This document shows, one piece after another, positions 49,397 through 63,109 of a stretch of 64,000 bases of DNA. Numbering within the stretch: position 1 is the stretch's first letter; every line of letters begins with the position of its first letter. Source of the DNA: Rostratula benghalensis. Taxonomy: Eukaryota; Chordata; Aves; Charadriiformes; Rostratulidae. The stretch covers positions 4,004,376 through 4,068,375 of the forward strand of contig VXAI01000049.1 in NCBI GenBank assembly GCA_013399305.1, written 5' to 3'. The notes under the pieces are model-generated. The model saw nothing but the letters and a program-made list of their open reading frames with translations, made no database searches and was not told the DNA's origin. Made by a program: the position numbers and the translations under genes.

Positions 49397-52244
49397 CATG
49401 GTTTGCCCAAGTACAGTTATAGGTTGAGAATACTGTCTTTTTTTCCTTAAAAGAGTTGATAGCTGTGCTGTTTTATAATATGAATTGACTGCATATCTGC
49501 CATTTTCACCTCAAACATAGTCACCTCTCGTGTTTCAAACAAATGTACACCTGGAGCGCAAGGCTTTCTCTGGATTTCCTTCCCAAGGTGTGTTTGTAAG
49601 AGAGAGCAAGCACAGAGGGGAACTGGAGACACAGTGACAGAGCAAGAGTGGGGAGTGGGGACCCCAGGAGGGGAACGTTTGGGTGAGGAACCATGAGAGA
49701 GCCGTGGGGACAGGGCATTATTTCCTCCATAGCTAAACAGCACTTAATTATGGAAGTATTGGGCATCGTCACAGCTCCTCTTCCAGATGGAAGCAATCTC
49801 TGAATTTCTTTTTCCCCAGTGGCCCAAAAGACATAATGTAGGCCAAAACCTGTTTCAGGCACTTTGGCTAAGATCACACTTGCCAGGCTCCTTTATTATA
49901 ATAATTTATGCTGCAATGTAATTCCTAAAGTAAAAGTAATAATAACTCAGATGGTGACAGACTCTTGATTAAAATCACTTATAGAAGACTTGAACTTTTA
50001 GCTGCTTCACTCTTCCTGCTATCAGTACACACTGGAGTGCAACAGTTTGCTAAGATTCAGTTAAAACAACCTGGTGACAGCTGTGAGAGCTGAGCACACC
50101 CTGCAGCTCTCCAGGGACATGCACAGAGATCGATAGGGAAACACTAAGCATATCTATTAAGTTTTTGCCCCGGTTTTACTGATTTTTAAGGACATTTTTA
50201 AAAGTACAGGAACAGCTAAATAACCGACAAAAATTCACAGTAGGCAACTGTCTGGTCTGCGTCTTGGAAGATTAACTTCTAGACTGGTACTGAAAATAAC
50301 GAAGGAGTATTGGGCAGAAGGGGAAGCTGGCAAGTGTGAGAAACTTCAAGAGGGGCTGCAGGTGGCTCTTAGCCAAAGCCAGAATAGGGATTCCAACACA
50401 ATTCAACTCTTGACTTTCTTCTGGAGGGGGAGCAAACTCTCACACCTAATTGCAAACAGTGTCTCAATTGGTGGGTGGGAGAGGAAGGAAATCTGCTGCT
50501 CTAAGTGGCTACCCACCATTTCCTGTAGTAGAGCATTTGGGTCTTTTCTAGGACGCATCTTAGGAAACAGGAAATGGACCATTGGCTTGATTGGCATGGC
50601 AGTTCCTATTTGCCCTGTGTAAATCAGGAATTGAAGCTGTCATGTGAACAATTTCAGTTCACTGCAGTAGCAAGTTCCTTGTTTTACTCTGAAATTCATT
50701 TCAGGCATAAGTAGACTGATAAACAGATGATAATGAATCATAGAGTTAATCCAGGAAAGCTCTGGGGCTACATCTATGCAGTAGGTGTAACAACTAATGC
50801 ATGCAAATCCCTTCCTATATCAGGGTGGATTATCTAATTATTGTCAACCTTGTGAGACACCTGTTTGTGTAGATCTGCTGGGTGGCATTTCTCGTTGTGA
50901 GAAGAGTCCCCCTCATTAACTTTTTAGACTGAGATTTGAAGCAGTGTAGCACAAAGTGTGTTAGATAAGAACATACACCTTTGGTAGCAGGAATCACTTT
51001 ATAAACTGATGAAAATAACGAATAAAACAGTTGTTTTCTCAAGCATGTAAAAATACAGACTTTGTTATAACCTGAGTGTGCACATTAACTTAAAAATGTC
51101 CCATGTAGCCTTGCTGTTAATTAGCGATAACGATATTCTCATATTAAAAAACCCCAAGAAGCTTATTTGCTGCTTTCTAGATTAGTCATCTAACGTCAAA
51201 ATAGAAGTTAAATAAGTTGGGAGGGAAGGAACTTTTTATCCTTGCATTTTCCCTTTTTTAGGAACGATTCCAATATGCACTTTTAATAGCAGAATGTTAT
51301 ATGGTGCTAGAGATCTGCCAGTGACCTCAGAAATCCCTGTGTCTGAGATCTTTCGCGCACACAGAAAATTTTGTCCATCACTCTGGTATCAGGCACTTGT
51401 TGATTATAACAAAGATAATGGGAAGATGTAAATAAATAATGTTTATAGATCTTCAAAGATATCAAGGGAGTCTCTGCATCTCTCTCCTCTCTTATATGTA
51501 ACTCCGCATTTATACATGTAGTTTAAGTTTCCCTGGGATTCGAAAGAGCATATGGAAAGTACCATTTTCTGTGAAATGAGCATTCAAATGTAAAAAACCC
51601 ACCTCTTCTGCAGTAGGAAAGAATGAGGATGGTGCCACATGGAGTTTAGATTCTAATATCTTTGCATCTTTCATGGTGCTTAATGTGTTTTCCTCGGATA
51701 CCTGTGTTGTAAGAGAGAAGTCAGACTAGCTGTGTAAGGCCTTTTTTTGTAATTTAGGCTGGTATAAAGTGTTTCTGGGTAACTTTTAGCTCACTGATAT
51801 GCAAACAGGCAAAATTCTTTCTCAAGCTAACATCAAAGCTAATACTAGATCAAAAATGTTTAATGAAAAAACTCATGGGTAAGCTATTAAAAATGTAACA
51901 AAATGGTCAGTGTCTGGCAAAGTTAAAGGATAGATAATAGCATTCATATGCTAATGTGAAGCTGTTTACTTGAGGGAAATATAAACCTATGAAATTGTCT
52001 GAAGTTGCTATTAAAGTTCATGAATTCTTTTCGAAAATGAGACACTGTTGTTTGAATGTAGATAAATATTCATGGGAGGACTTCATTTGGGAGGAGGAAT
52101 TTGCTACTAATAACAGTGTATCTGTTCAAGATATGATAGGCTACTACTTGTGTATTGCAATAAAGGTGGTTTGCATCATGTGAGGAAGTGGATATTTACA
52201 GGTGTCTTTAAAGGCTCTGTACAGTATCACCTAAGCAAAGACCT
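49397..52244. other. non-coding, no gene recognised
   Basis: Mixed composition, somewhat GC-richer at 49540-49720 and AT-rich afterwards. A frame GAACGATTCCAATATGCACT and following (51261-51323) is preceded by CCCTTTTTTAG and opens for 20 codons (ERFQYALLIAECYMVLEICQ), then stops. It lacks a donor and I do not call it. Confidence 0.45.
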
Positions 52245-52400
52245 CTTGGGTCTTTGTTGTGGTTTTGGGTGGGTTTTTTTGGTTTTGGAGTGTTGTGGGG
52301 GTTTTTTTTTAATAAATTTTTTTTTGGTTTTTTTTTGTTCTTTTGTCTCATCCTTGAGGTTAAGACTAAAATTTTTTTTGGTTTTTTTTAAATCTCCATT
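52245..52400 (+). repeat. T/G-rich low-complexity tract
   Basis: The plus strand is almost purely T and G for long runs (for example TTTTGGGTGGGTTTTTTTGG and GTTGTGGGGGTTTTTTTTTT), ending with T8GG T8 near 52370-52390. Several GG or GGG runs are spaced by T tracts. Encoded frames are Phe/Val/Leu-rich nonsense. Confidence 0.85.
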
Positions 52401-54599
52401 TCTTGAAGGAAAAGCAAATTTTTAACTAAACAGAAATACATTTGTCTAACACCTCAAGGATTTATGGGGAAAATTGGGAGGAAAGAAAAGGGAAAATGCA
52501 TTGAAAGCTTATGTCCAGATCAAGTCAATGATATCTCATGTGAGGGGAGTGGCAAGAAAAAGGGAACACAGTGACGTATGAATCAGTAGAGAGAAGTTGT
52601 GGTGGACTGATGATTGGTGGTTTTTTCATAGATTTTTCTTCACATGACATTTTAAAAATAGTTCTTCTAAAAGAAAAACTGGTTTCATTCTTTACCTATG
52701 AAGTACTGTGTAGTTATTTGAATGTACAGTTGATAGCTACTGACTTAGCATGGGGACCGTGTTCCGGTTGATGAGGTGATTTGGTGCGCAGTCAGACCAG
52801 TGCAGTCTGCCTCCCTATGAAATGTTTGCCTTGAATTTGGTCCCTTGTGTGATTTCTCTGGTGGCTAAAAGTAGTTTATACCTGAACCGTGTTCTTCTTT
52901 GGGAAGTTTTTTTGGGTTTTTTTTAGAAGAGCTTATTTATTTTTGTTACTGTTTTTCTTGAAAATGGAGGATTGTAACGTGTTTTGGGTATCTAGCACCA
53001 TAAAATATCTGTGAAATTGGTCAATAAAGGAAAAAACTGTTGAAGAGATTGGTTGGTGTAAACAGAGTGATGACTTAAGCTTTGATTTCTTAGGCAAAAC
53101 TAGCACTGTACAACATTGTTAAAATAGATATAAATGCTTTAAGATCTGTCAGACCCTTAGATCATGATACATATTTATTAATGAGGAATCGATGAGTTGG
53201 CCTTTTAGTGAATCCGTATCAAAATCAATGTTATCCAGCATTTCTACATATAAACTTGAAGTAAGTATAAAATTGCCCATAAAAACATTTGCAGGTGACC
53301 GAAGCTCGAGGTCCGTGTGAAGGACAGAGCACTTGCTGATGCTCCTCGCTGGTTAGACCAGTTCCCTTGCCTTTAGCATGGCCAAATTCAAAATTGCACA
53401 CACAGAAATAAGCAGGACAGTTTTGTCTGCACAATTGGGATTATATTCTGGAAAGCTCTAACTCTGAGCTGAGGTAAGGAAATCTTCAGCTCCAGGAATC
53501 TGTAACACGTTTAGAGATGGTGAGGATGAGGGGTGTGCAGATGGTCTCTGGGCCCCTGGCAATTAGTACATTGGAGGAGAGAACTGGAAGGCTTGGAGGT
53601 GCCAGAAACACTCCTCAGGGTAGCACGTCTAGAGAGAGCGATCTAATCAAGCCTGTGTTATCAGTCTTCCTTCATCTTTGATGAGTCTTCACATAGAAGG
53701 ATTGTGTCACTCAGAGGGTTTCTAATCAGTTCCTGGGTAAATCAAAGAAGTAGGAGCATCTTGTTTTCTTTCTTCGGTACAATCTACCCCAAGGTTTTTA
53801 GCACAGGTACACAGTTACTAGACTGCTACCACACTGATATTATTTCCAAATAACTGAAAAGAAACAGAAACATAGATGTTGCAGTAGCAGATAAAAGATG
53901 CCTAATGGGTAGAAAAGGCTGATTTTCCCTAATCAGATAGAGAAAAGAGCTGGATTAACACTCTTTTAGTTGAATAGCAGTTGAATACTGTGCACAGATT
54001 TCATTGGATTTCCTCCAGGCTTTCTGATGAGAGACTATACCATAGTGGCAAATGCTGGGGTTGTACTCTCAAAGGAACAGCACAACAGAATTCATATTTT
54101 ATGGTCCTGTAACAAATCTACTAACTTTTAGCAGCCAATGTGTTAAATGTTTTATTTTATTCAAAGCCAAAATACTGAGTGGATGTTGCAGGTGGTGATA
54201 TGCATGCTTTTGGAAAGATGATGAATGCCTCCAGCCCTAACTTCAAATGGCTAACTAATTAATTACTGTACACTATATGTATCCTGATGATGATACAGTG
54301 GAAATTTACAGAATTGGTTTTGGAGAACATTTTTATTTGAGAAACAATAACTCTTAAGCATAGTATTTATTCACAGGAGGAATCACCTCTACCTACAGAA
54401 CAACCACAGGATCTATGCACCATGTGAGCTGTCTTCAAAATAGTGGTTAAATAATGAAGGGGAATTGCGGCTGATACTCTCTGCCTGCAGAAAATTCTGA
54501 AATTAATTCTTAAGGTTAAATTCTTGATGGGTCTGTGCATGTGATTGCAAACTGCCAGCCCCCGAGCTTTGCCTGGCAGGTTCTGCACCAAGTCAGATA
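52401..54599. other. non-coding, no gene recognised
   Basis: AT-rich intron-like DNA. A donor-like GAGCTGAG|GTAAGG near 53475 has no convincing exon upstream. No transposon recognised. Confidence 0.5.
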
Positions 54600-55190
54600 A
54601 TTCTGTTCATTTTCAGTCACCAAACTCGTGGCAGGCACGGGATGACTCTGTATTTTGGGCAGGTGAAGTATCCTAAGAGAAGAGACAAAGGTCAGAGGAA
54701 TGATTTAAATTTTTCCTTGCTTAGCAAATAAAAATCAATAAAGCCAAATCATCAGCCAGAGCCATAGGCCATAAGGTCAGAGTATAAACTGTGTCAGTAT
54801 TAACAGTTGTTAATGGAAATGCAGATTGCTGGAGCAAAGCAGAAGATGCACAGGCAAGATGTGGGACAACAGAGATAGCCAGCAACGGGGTGGTTCTGGC
54901 CACTGTGTTGGCCAAAATATGCCTGGGAAACAGGCCTTGGTGTAATTGCCTTGTAAACGCAAAACATTGCACCGAGGAAATACCAGCTTTACCCCTAGTT
55001 TTTTCTCCTTATTGAAACAGCCCACTTTTTGGATCCCTGTCGAGGCTAAAATAGCCTGGCACTAACAAAAATGACTGAAACAGTAACCAAAGACCCCCTG
55101 CCTCAAGCTAATCTGGAGATCAACCAGCTGTGTTTATTCTTGGTGAAAAATATATAGGCTGCTTTCTGAAATACCAGGGCTGCCTCCTTC
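54600..55190 (+). mobile_element. possible unclassified LTR-like segment
   Basis: The texture differs from its neighbours. It is GC-richer, with spaced blocks such as CCTGGGAAACAGGCCTTGG and GCCTTGTAAACGCAAAAC, then GACCCCCTGCCTCAAGC. A TATA-box-like GAAAAATATATAGGCTGC follows at about 55145-55162, then CCAGGGCTGCCTCCTTCTGA. A promoter-like TATA box followed by a GC-rich start region is typical of LTR U3/R. I could not find TG...CA ends, a primer-binding site or a second copy in the window. It may instead be a conserved regulatory region. Confidence 0.22.
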
Positions 55191-55219
55191 TGAGAAAAGT
55201 GCATTGGCTTTTCACATAT

Positions 55220-55640
55220 CATTACAGACACTGAGGGCTTGTTTGCATTTGCTGAAAGTGTATTTTATTAGTCTGGTTGCTTTTCTTAATGGAAACAAAT
55301 ATTTTGAAGTGGTTAATTTACGAGAATAAATATTATTCAGCAGGTTCCTAAACTCCCCAAGGTAAATAATACAGACATGGGAAAGGCCAGCTCTGTTATA
55401 TTAATAATTGATGTTTGGCTTCCTCCTAGCTCAACTGTAATCTATTCATTCTGCTTTGTAAAAGTGCAATTAGAGCTGAATTATAGTAATCAATAGAGCA
55501 GCAGCATTTAGAACCAGGGAGGATAAACAGAGGAAAATCTTGCACAGAGGAAGTTTTTTGAGGTATATTGCAAAAAATACCATAATTGGATAAAATTTTA
55601 AATGACTGCACAGAAGATTAAATTATAATTGATATAGACA
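55220..55640. promoter_or_regulatory. candidate enhancer-like AT-rich block
   Basis: Homeodomain-type cores are frequent (TTAATTTACG, ATTAATAATTGATG, GTGCAATTAGAGC, AGTAATCAATAG), interspersed with non-repetitive, moderately complex sequence. No transposon or frame explains it. Enhancer function is inference only. Confidence 0.22.
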
Positions 55641-58600
55641 GTTTCAGAGGCTCTTTTTAACCAAAACCAAGTCCTAACAATCTGACTGAAATGATTTCCC
55701 TTCCTTTACTTCTATCGTGTCTCCCAGTCAGTACATACACTAATGATGTGGTTGTGAAAAATGCAGCTTTCTTGCACTTGTCCAAACATTTACATTATTT
55801 GTGGGCAGGTGAAAGGAACAGAGGGGGATGAGATGGGGAAGCAGGTTCTTCATTTGGAAAACTGAGTGGCAGATGTGGGAGGCTGTAAAAAAGAGCGGGG
55901 TGCTAATGAATAGGAAAAATCCCATGTGCTACAACTGAAGTAAATAGAGCCTGGGACGGGGGAGAAAAAAAAACCAAGCCACAAAAAACCAACCCCCCCA
56001 AGATTCTTCAAGGTTTTTGTTAACTATACCAAATGCAGAGACTATTACAAAGAGAAATGTTGATAGAGCCCAGGCTTTGGTGTGGAAAGAAGGATTAGAG
56101 AAGGAAAGACCTTGAAAGCCCTGTGTTTCAGATAATGAAACTAAAGGAGTTACAGCACTGGGATGAGACAAGTTGCTACAAACCTGTTGTCCTGTAAAGC
56201 TTTTTTATGTGCTGAAGCTCACACTGGAATACTTTTGAGTATCTCTGTGACTTAGGCAGACCCAGTGGTTATTTGTGCCCTTGGGACTTAGGCATCTTGA
56301 ACAAAAACTGGATAATGTTCTCCACCGTTGGTCTCTTCCTGCTTCCTTGACAACGTTTTAGTTTGGAATAGCAATCTGCAGTGTTTAGAAAACCCTTTCT
56401 GGACCTCATGTGTTCTGTGGGGCTGGCAAGAAGAGCTCTAATTTGGTTTATTTCTGCATTTCAGTGTTCAATTTGGTTGAATCAGGTGCAAAGCCTGTGA
56501 TACAGTGTTACGTGCCCCTAACATTTCACTGACTCAATATTAAGGGCTCTGGAACTGAGCTGAGGCCTGACTGTGGTGCTGAATCTTGCCAAAATCTAGC
56601 TTCTGTCCCTATGGCTGGAGAGAAGCTGCTTTGGCCACACAGGACACTTTCCCTCCATGTAGAGGAGCTCTTCAGGGGCACAACCTGACAGTAGAGGTTG
56701 ACTTAGAGGATATGGTGAGTTGGATCTAGAGCTGGTAAGAGTCACTGGGAGACTGTCAATGTAAAAGCACAATATTAAGTGATTATTAATAATAATAATC
56801 ATCATCATATTCTCCTTCTCTAGGGCATTGTGATGTTTGAGGTGAAACTAAGTGCTTTCAGTCATCTAGGAAGTGTGTTATGGCTCGATAATGTATTCCC
56901 TGTTGTGACTTTTGGTCTTTATGCAATGGCAATAAAAATATAAAATGTGTTTAATTAAAGGAAGAGGCCCATTTTATTGAACAAATGTACAAAATAAATA
57001 ATAAAAAGTAGGTCCATTAACAGGTTGGTCCAACTTTTCAAGCACAGTTTTTATTGTGCCATAGAAACAAAACATCTGTTAATGAATGCGATTAATTTTT
57101 TGTTAATGCAATCAGTTTTTGTTTTTCTGATGGCAATAGAGTATTAAACAGGAGCTACCCACTAGACAGGAGAAAGGTGCTATTTACACTGATGTGAAAT
57201 GAGGTGCTTTCTTGGCTAGAGCTTTGCACACTTGAACAAGGAAATTAAATAATTAAAGCTCTGTTTAAAACAATATATTTTCTGGGGAAGCATTAGCTTG
57301 TCACTGTGTAACACATGCATCACTCTGAGTGTGCATTATGTTTTAATAATGCCTCCATCTTCCTCTTAAGGAATGTTGTCTTCTAAAGCAACCCTCTCTA
57401 ATAACCCTGTCCTCACAGTTGTCATGCGATGCTGATTGCTTTTGGTGAGTAGCAAATCCTGTAATTATTTTCCTGTCCTATCAAGGTGTAATATACCTCA
57501 GATTCTCTGTACGTAGAAATGCACCTTCATATAGTATTAGAATGTGCATTGGGTTTTTTTGTTGTTTTTTTTTTTTTAATCATTATAATGAAACGATCCC
57601 CTTCCACATCACGGAGTAGCATAATGCTTATTGATTTATTGCTGTACCTATTTATGTTGGCTTATCAGAAAGGTGCTTCCAATGCATTAGCAAACCCCTG
57701 AAGTGCTTCTGGTAATAGGAAAAAGTGCCTGGGTAGCTGTAAATATAGGAAAGAAGGCTTACAGTTTTATAAAACTTACAGCAGAAAATACCACTTCTGC
57801 TAAGATGGTAGTGTGCTCAGCCAGGCTGTCTCAGAGCTAACCTTCTTTCTCCACAGAACAACTGCTTGCAGGAGAATTGAGTTTCTCTTTGGCCCTGACC
57901 AGCTGCCTTTGGCAGCATTTCCCAAATGTAAGCAGCAGTGCCCTCATTTTCTCACTTTGTTTACCCTGCATTGAAACAATTTATGTTAATGTGAAGAGGC
58001 AGAAGCTGCTAGATATTAATCCTATGCTGAAAAAAAACCCCAAAACCCAACAAACCCACTACAGTCAGGCATCAGTTTAAAGACTTTTTCAGAAGCTACA
58101 TGCTAGGGTTAGGAAACGATTAAAATGTTGTAGTTCACCTATATACCTCCATGAGTGTGCTGTCTGGGAGGAGGGGAAGCAAGCAAATCAACAAACAAGT
58201 CATTCCTACAATAAATCTCTTCTGATTGAACTTGAGCACAGCGCAGTATGCTACAAAAGAATGAATAAACTGATGATAATAACAGAAGCTGATTACATTG
58301 TGATGGGCAATAGCAGCAAATAGGCCTTATCTTGCACTGTGAAATAGAAACTCATGGCCAAACAAATAAGTCTAGATTCCCAAAGAAAGCATTTTCAGCA
58401 ATCTGTGGGCAATGACCCTCAAAATTGTGTATTCCAAAAAAATAATTATTTTCAGAAGTGCAGCCTTGGCCCTTCATGCAGCTGAGAATGAGGTATTTGT
58501 GTTGCTCAATTGCACATGCAACCTATCATCAAATTTTCATCCCATTGAGAAGTGTCGGTGTTCACAACTGGATGTTGCTCAGGACCTGGTCACACATTAG

Positions 58601-61059
58601 CATGTATACTTTCTGCATTTGCTTTGACCATCCCCTTGCTCTTCATTCTCCCTCTTCATTCAGATAAATAATGAGGTTTTATGATCAAGAGAAGAGAATT
58701 TAAAATCATCAAGAGTAGACCGGAGACGTACCTGAGTGAGCTGTACTCCCATGGGTGTACTGTGTGCACTCTGCTTTGCTGTGTGGAGGGTGGAGAACAA
58801 GCCGGTTTTGTTTTTTCACACAATCCCCAAATCTGGAACATGCATGCATACTTTTCTACCACTGAGAAAAAAAATATTTTGCTAAGTGCTTGTTTATTTT
58901 TGTGTAAGTACAGAAGTATATGTGTAAAAAGCTAAAAAAACATCACAAGGTGATAGCAGTTGTGAGCTTCCCGTTCACATTATTTCAGCCTGAGTTGATG
59001 AAACAGTTGGGCAGGTACTACACTTTCAATAATGTTTAGATTATTCTGAATTGATAGTTTATTCACTGTTTGAATTTGGGGAGCTCTAGTAGTCTTGGAT
59101 TTAAAAAGGTTAAGTCTGTGCTTAAAATTAAGCATGTTTTGATTTTTGTTCTCATGGGGGATTGTTATTTATCATAATGCTGACTCTGTCCTGAAAGAGC
59201 TTGACCACAACTTTTTGTGTATCCTAATAAGAAGTATAAAGTGTCTCTGCTCTATGCTTTTCCTGCCCTTTCACAAAGTTCACTGACCTTTCATGAATGT
59301 CACTTACACCGAGTGCTTTCTTCCATTAATGTAGTTTAATCATTACTCATGAATCTCATTGTTCTTTTTAATATACCCATACTCACCAGAAGAGAGCACA
59401 TTGTAGATGTAGATCATGATTAAGTATGTTTGTGACCCATCAAGTAGGTTCTCCTTGCATGTCTTGCTGAGGTGAACATCCTTAGAGCACAGTGAACATC
59501 ACACAGAAAAGCCAAGTAAAATGGGTGGTTATAGTGCCACATTAGCTGCGAAGAAGCTGGTAGATCATGAGAGAAAAATGACAACATAAATCTTAGAGGG
59601 ATGGAGATTCTGGCTCTCTTCCTCTGTGTGCTCCTCAGAACAGCTGCTCCAACTCCTGAAAGAGACTGCAGTTGGATGAGTATGGATTCACAAGGAAGGC
59701 AAGCTCTCCTACACCCAGTGTCTACTCAAGATAATCAAAACAACCCATCAGCATCCATTCTTTTCCAGGCAGAAATATAATTCCATAAACATAAGTATCT
59801 CCCTTGTTCTCTACAGAGATTTCACCAGAAACATTTCAGCTACAAAATTGTGACATAATTTGTTGAAAGGTGCTCTCAGTATCTATCTGACAGTTCAGCT
59901 TGGGTGTTCCTTCCCTTTGGTTGGTAGTGCATGCTGGAAAACTACCCTAAATGAGAAGAATGTTTCTTGTTGGTAAATGAATTAATGAAATAATTTATTA
60001 TAGCTGAGTATAATTTTCTTGAAAAGATATAAAAGAATTTAAATAACTCCAAATAATGTTCTACAACCCTATCAGAAGAAAACATCAAAGAGCACTAATT
60101 CCAATATTATGCTTGCATAAATCAGTGTGAGTTATTAGTATTGCAATGGATTTTTGTATCTTTTAAAATTTATATGAAATATTACCAAGGAACAAAGTAA
60201 AACATGCATCCAACCATATTGTTACAGCAATAATAATAATTATTACTGATGGTTGTCAACGTACCTTTCGGTTCTGAAATCTCAACTCAAATCTTTGCCC
60301 TTGTTAGGAGTGTTAGTAAATAATTATTGCTGAACTGCTGGCTTATTTTGTGCCAGTAAAGCTCATTGAAATATCTCTCTCATTAAAGATGCTGCATTAA
60401 TTACTGTTTAGGAGTGCATACGTATCTTTCTACCCACTGATTTAGTAGGTGGTGGTTTTGTTTACCCAGTGCCAGAGGTGAAAAGGAGCACTTGCAGGAT
60501 CAGTCATGAAATAACCACGTGGAACATCTTAGGACTTTTAAAACACGGAGCAGAGGTTGTATGTTTTGATTTGATTGTGGGTACTTAAACCATTTTCTGG
60601 AACTCAGACTCAGAAATCAGTTGAGCTAGTTTACAACTCACTTTATTTTATATTTTGCAGTTTTGGAACAGATCAACCTGGGGTAAAATAAGTCTGGCTT
60701 CAGTTCTGAGTTTTGCCGTCTCGTTTTTGTGCATTTGCATTTTGTAACCTCAGTTCCCGTTTGTGAAAGCTGATCATTATCCTTCAGTTTTGTCCTGTTA
60801 ATTTGTTTAGAACTGACTTCTGAGAAAACCCTATTTGTCGTTTATTTAGGAAAATTTTTAGTTTAGGAAAGCACAGGATAAAAAGTAATTAAAAATAAAT
60901 TACATTTTTTTGTGTATGTGGAGTTACCAGTTATTAAATATGTCTTATTGTGTGTCCTAGTAAATACACACAAATTTAAATCTCTTGAGACACATAGAAA
61001 GATATGGATTTTAAAATGTAAAGCTGCGTGACAAAATTCTAAGTAGTACATATTTATCA
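55641..61059. other. non-coding, no gene recognised
   Basis: AT-rich throughout. A compound microsatellite (AAT)4(ATC)3 lies at about 56788-56809, and T12 at about 57567-57578. The stretch 56930-57480 again has many TTAATTAAA- and AATTATT-type cores, like the enhancer-like blocks on either side. No exon, structured RNA or transposon recognised. Confidence 0.5.
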
Positions 61060-61440
61060 CAAAGCAATTAAATATCTTGGTTTGTTTATTCCAAAATTAA
61101 CTTGGCACATTAATTTAACATGAAAAGAGTGATTTAATGAAGTCTCCAGAGAATTAGTATCTGCCCTTTGAATAAGTTATCTAAAATGCCATTTTATTAT
61201 GCAAAGCTATGTAAAATAAATTGCATTCAAGCAGTTGTTCAGAAAGTAGCTTATCATAACCTGATGTTCATAAAGAAATGACATAAAAGATCTGGGGATC
61301 GCTGTTTTGCTTTCAAGATGGGAAAAATTAAGCAGAAATAGACTTTCATTTGAAAATAGCTAATTTGACATGGAGATAATTATCTTGGTACTTTGAAATG
61401 TGATTAACTCTAATTATAACCAGAAAAAAGCCTACAGGGA
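61060..61440. promoter_or_regulatory. candidate enhancer-like AT-rich block
   Basis: Contains CATTTTATTATGCAAAGC (61189-61206), in which a SOX-like CATT and a POU-like ATGCAAAG half-site stand close together, with 2 bp more spacing than the classic CATTGTTATGCAAA composite. It also has several TAATT cores (CATTAATTTAAC, GCTAATTTGAC, TGATTAACTCTAATTATAAC). It is non-repetitive and has no coding potential. Regulatory role is inference. Confidence 0.25.
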
Positions 61441-63109
61441 ACAAGGAAAACAAAATGTAAATTGTGGAAAGCATGAGCATGGACTGTCACGTGTGTGATT
61501 CATGTGGCATCCATGGTCTGTTTTTAATTTTTCTTTCCAAGAGTGTAGCAATCCTCTTGTTAAAATCTGCAACAAGCCATGCTTGTCTTAGATGACTGAC
61601 TTCTCTAGCTGTATGTACACATGTGCACAGAGACAGGCGCGTACTCCCAAACCATACTTGGCATCCAACTTAATGTAGAGCCGGGATATTCTCATTTTGT
61701 CTGTGGATAATCACCCTCTATTTCTAGCAGGATCAGCGCACTGATTCCCATGAAGGGGTGCAGAGAGGGTACACAAGCAAGCTATTTTTAGTAGACGGTG
61801 TTCCGTTTGCTAAATAAAGAAAAACACTGTTCTCTCCCAGTTTCATCTGGTAATTCATTTGAAATATGAGGACTGGTGGTATTAAATAACTAGTATTATT
61901 TTACAAGGATGGAAGTTGTTTCAGTAGTTGGCTCTCTTTTTAACTAAACTTAGTAAATTCCTCCTTTTGCTACTGTTTTCTGACAATGAAATCCACAAGC
62001 AATTGTGCTGTTTTGGTTTTGTGTCATTTAAACACTTCCCAGTAGTTGTCATAAACCATAGATTTAAACCAGGGAACATTTTCCTCGGGTACAGTGACAG
62101 ATGCAAAAGTGCACGCAACGAAGAGAAGCCAGCATGGATTATTTAGTACTTTTCATAGAGAAGGCAGTTCCCCAGAACTGATCAGGCAGAGGAAGTCTGT
62201 AAGTCTGGCTGTCGTTATCCACTGCTGCAGACCCATGATGATACACACAGCGTTCCGTTTAAGCGAGTGCTCTCATACTCTTGTTTCATGGAAAAGAGTA
62301 AATAAGATTATGGTTTTCTAGTTAGTGTGTTATGCAAAGCTCTGTACCATTTTCTAAAGGATCTGACCATTCTAACTGTTCATTATGGAATAAATGGATT
62401 ATTAGTCACCTGTGTTATTGTCAGTTTTGCATCCCTATCAGACTGGCTTTTGAACAGGCAGTGCTGTGCTTTCTGTTACATTTCAGCCTCTTACCTGAAA
62501 ATTGCACACTGATATTGCAGTTACTCAACCAAACCTGTCTTTAAGTTATTTTACTAGTTTGGGATTTCTTTTGTTTTATTTTTAAACAGAGTCGGTTAAG
62601 GCATTTTTCTGTTTGTTGCGTATACACACGTAATTAACTGAGTGATGTGTTTGCACGTAATAATGTGGAATATGGCTTCTAGGCTTGAACTAGCTTTGTG
62701 CTCCAGCACAGTCTGCTGGAGCTAATGGGGAGCCGTGAAGCCTGAACCATGGCACTGGGAAGCAAATTACAACTCCAGGTTTGGATTCAAGGCTCACAGC
62801 TTTGTCATGATGGATGGCTTAAAATGTGCAGCTTAAGCCAGTTTCTCAGGGGAACCTGGCTTTCTAATATGGGACTTCCAGACATCTTACACTCTCAGCT
62901 TGATATCTAGCAGTTTAGAAATGTTGGATTCCCCACCAGCTGAGCTCAGTATCTTCAGGAATTTGTAAATGTCAATATGTTCATGTGTAATTTGTCATGT
63001 TGATGAACAACTACTTGTTGCAATTAAAAAATCTGGGAATAGACCAAAGCTCCTGAAATAGGGACTTGCCAGCTCTTCCCTTTGTGCTCTGTCACACGTT
63101 GCGTGTTAC
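61441..63109. other. non-coding, no gene recognised
   Basis: Intron-like sequence without recognisable repeats or exons. Frames of 60-75 codons on both strands around 61920-62545 overlap each other and have no splice or domain support. Confidence 0.5.

Noticed and set aside
49187..49399. 70-codon minus-strand frame that looks protein-like
   Set aside because: It is the tail of CR1 ORF2, so it is reported as transposon, not as a host gene.
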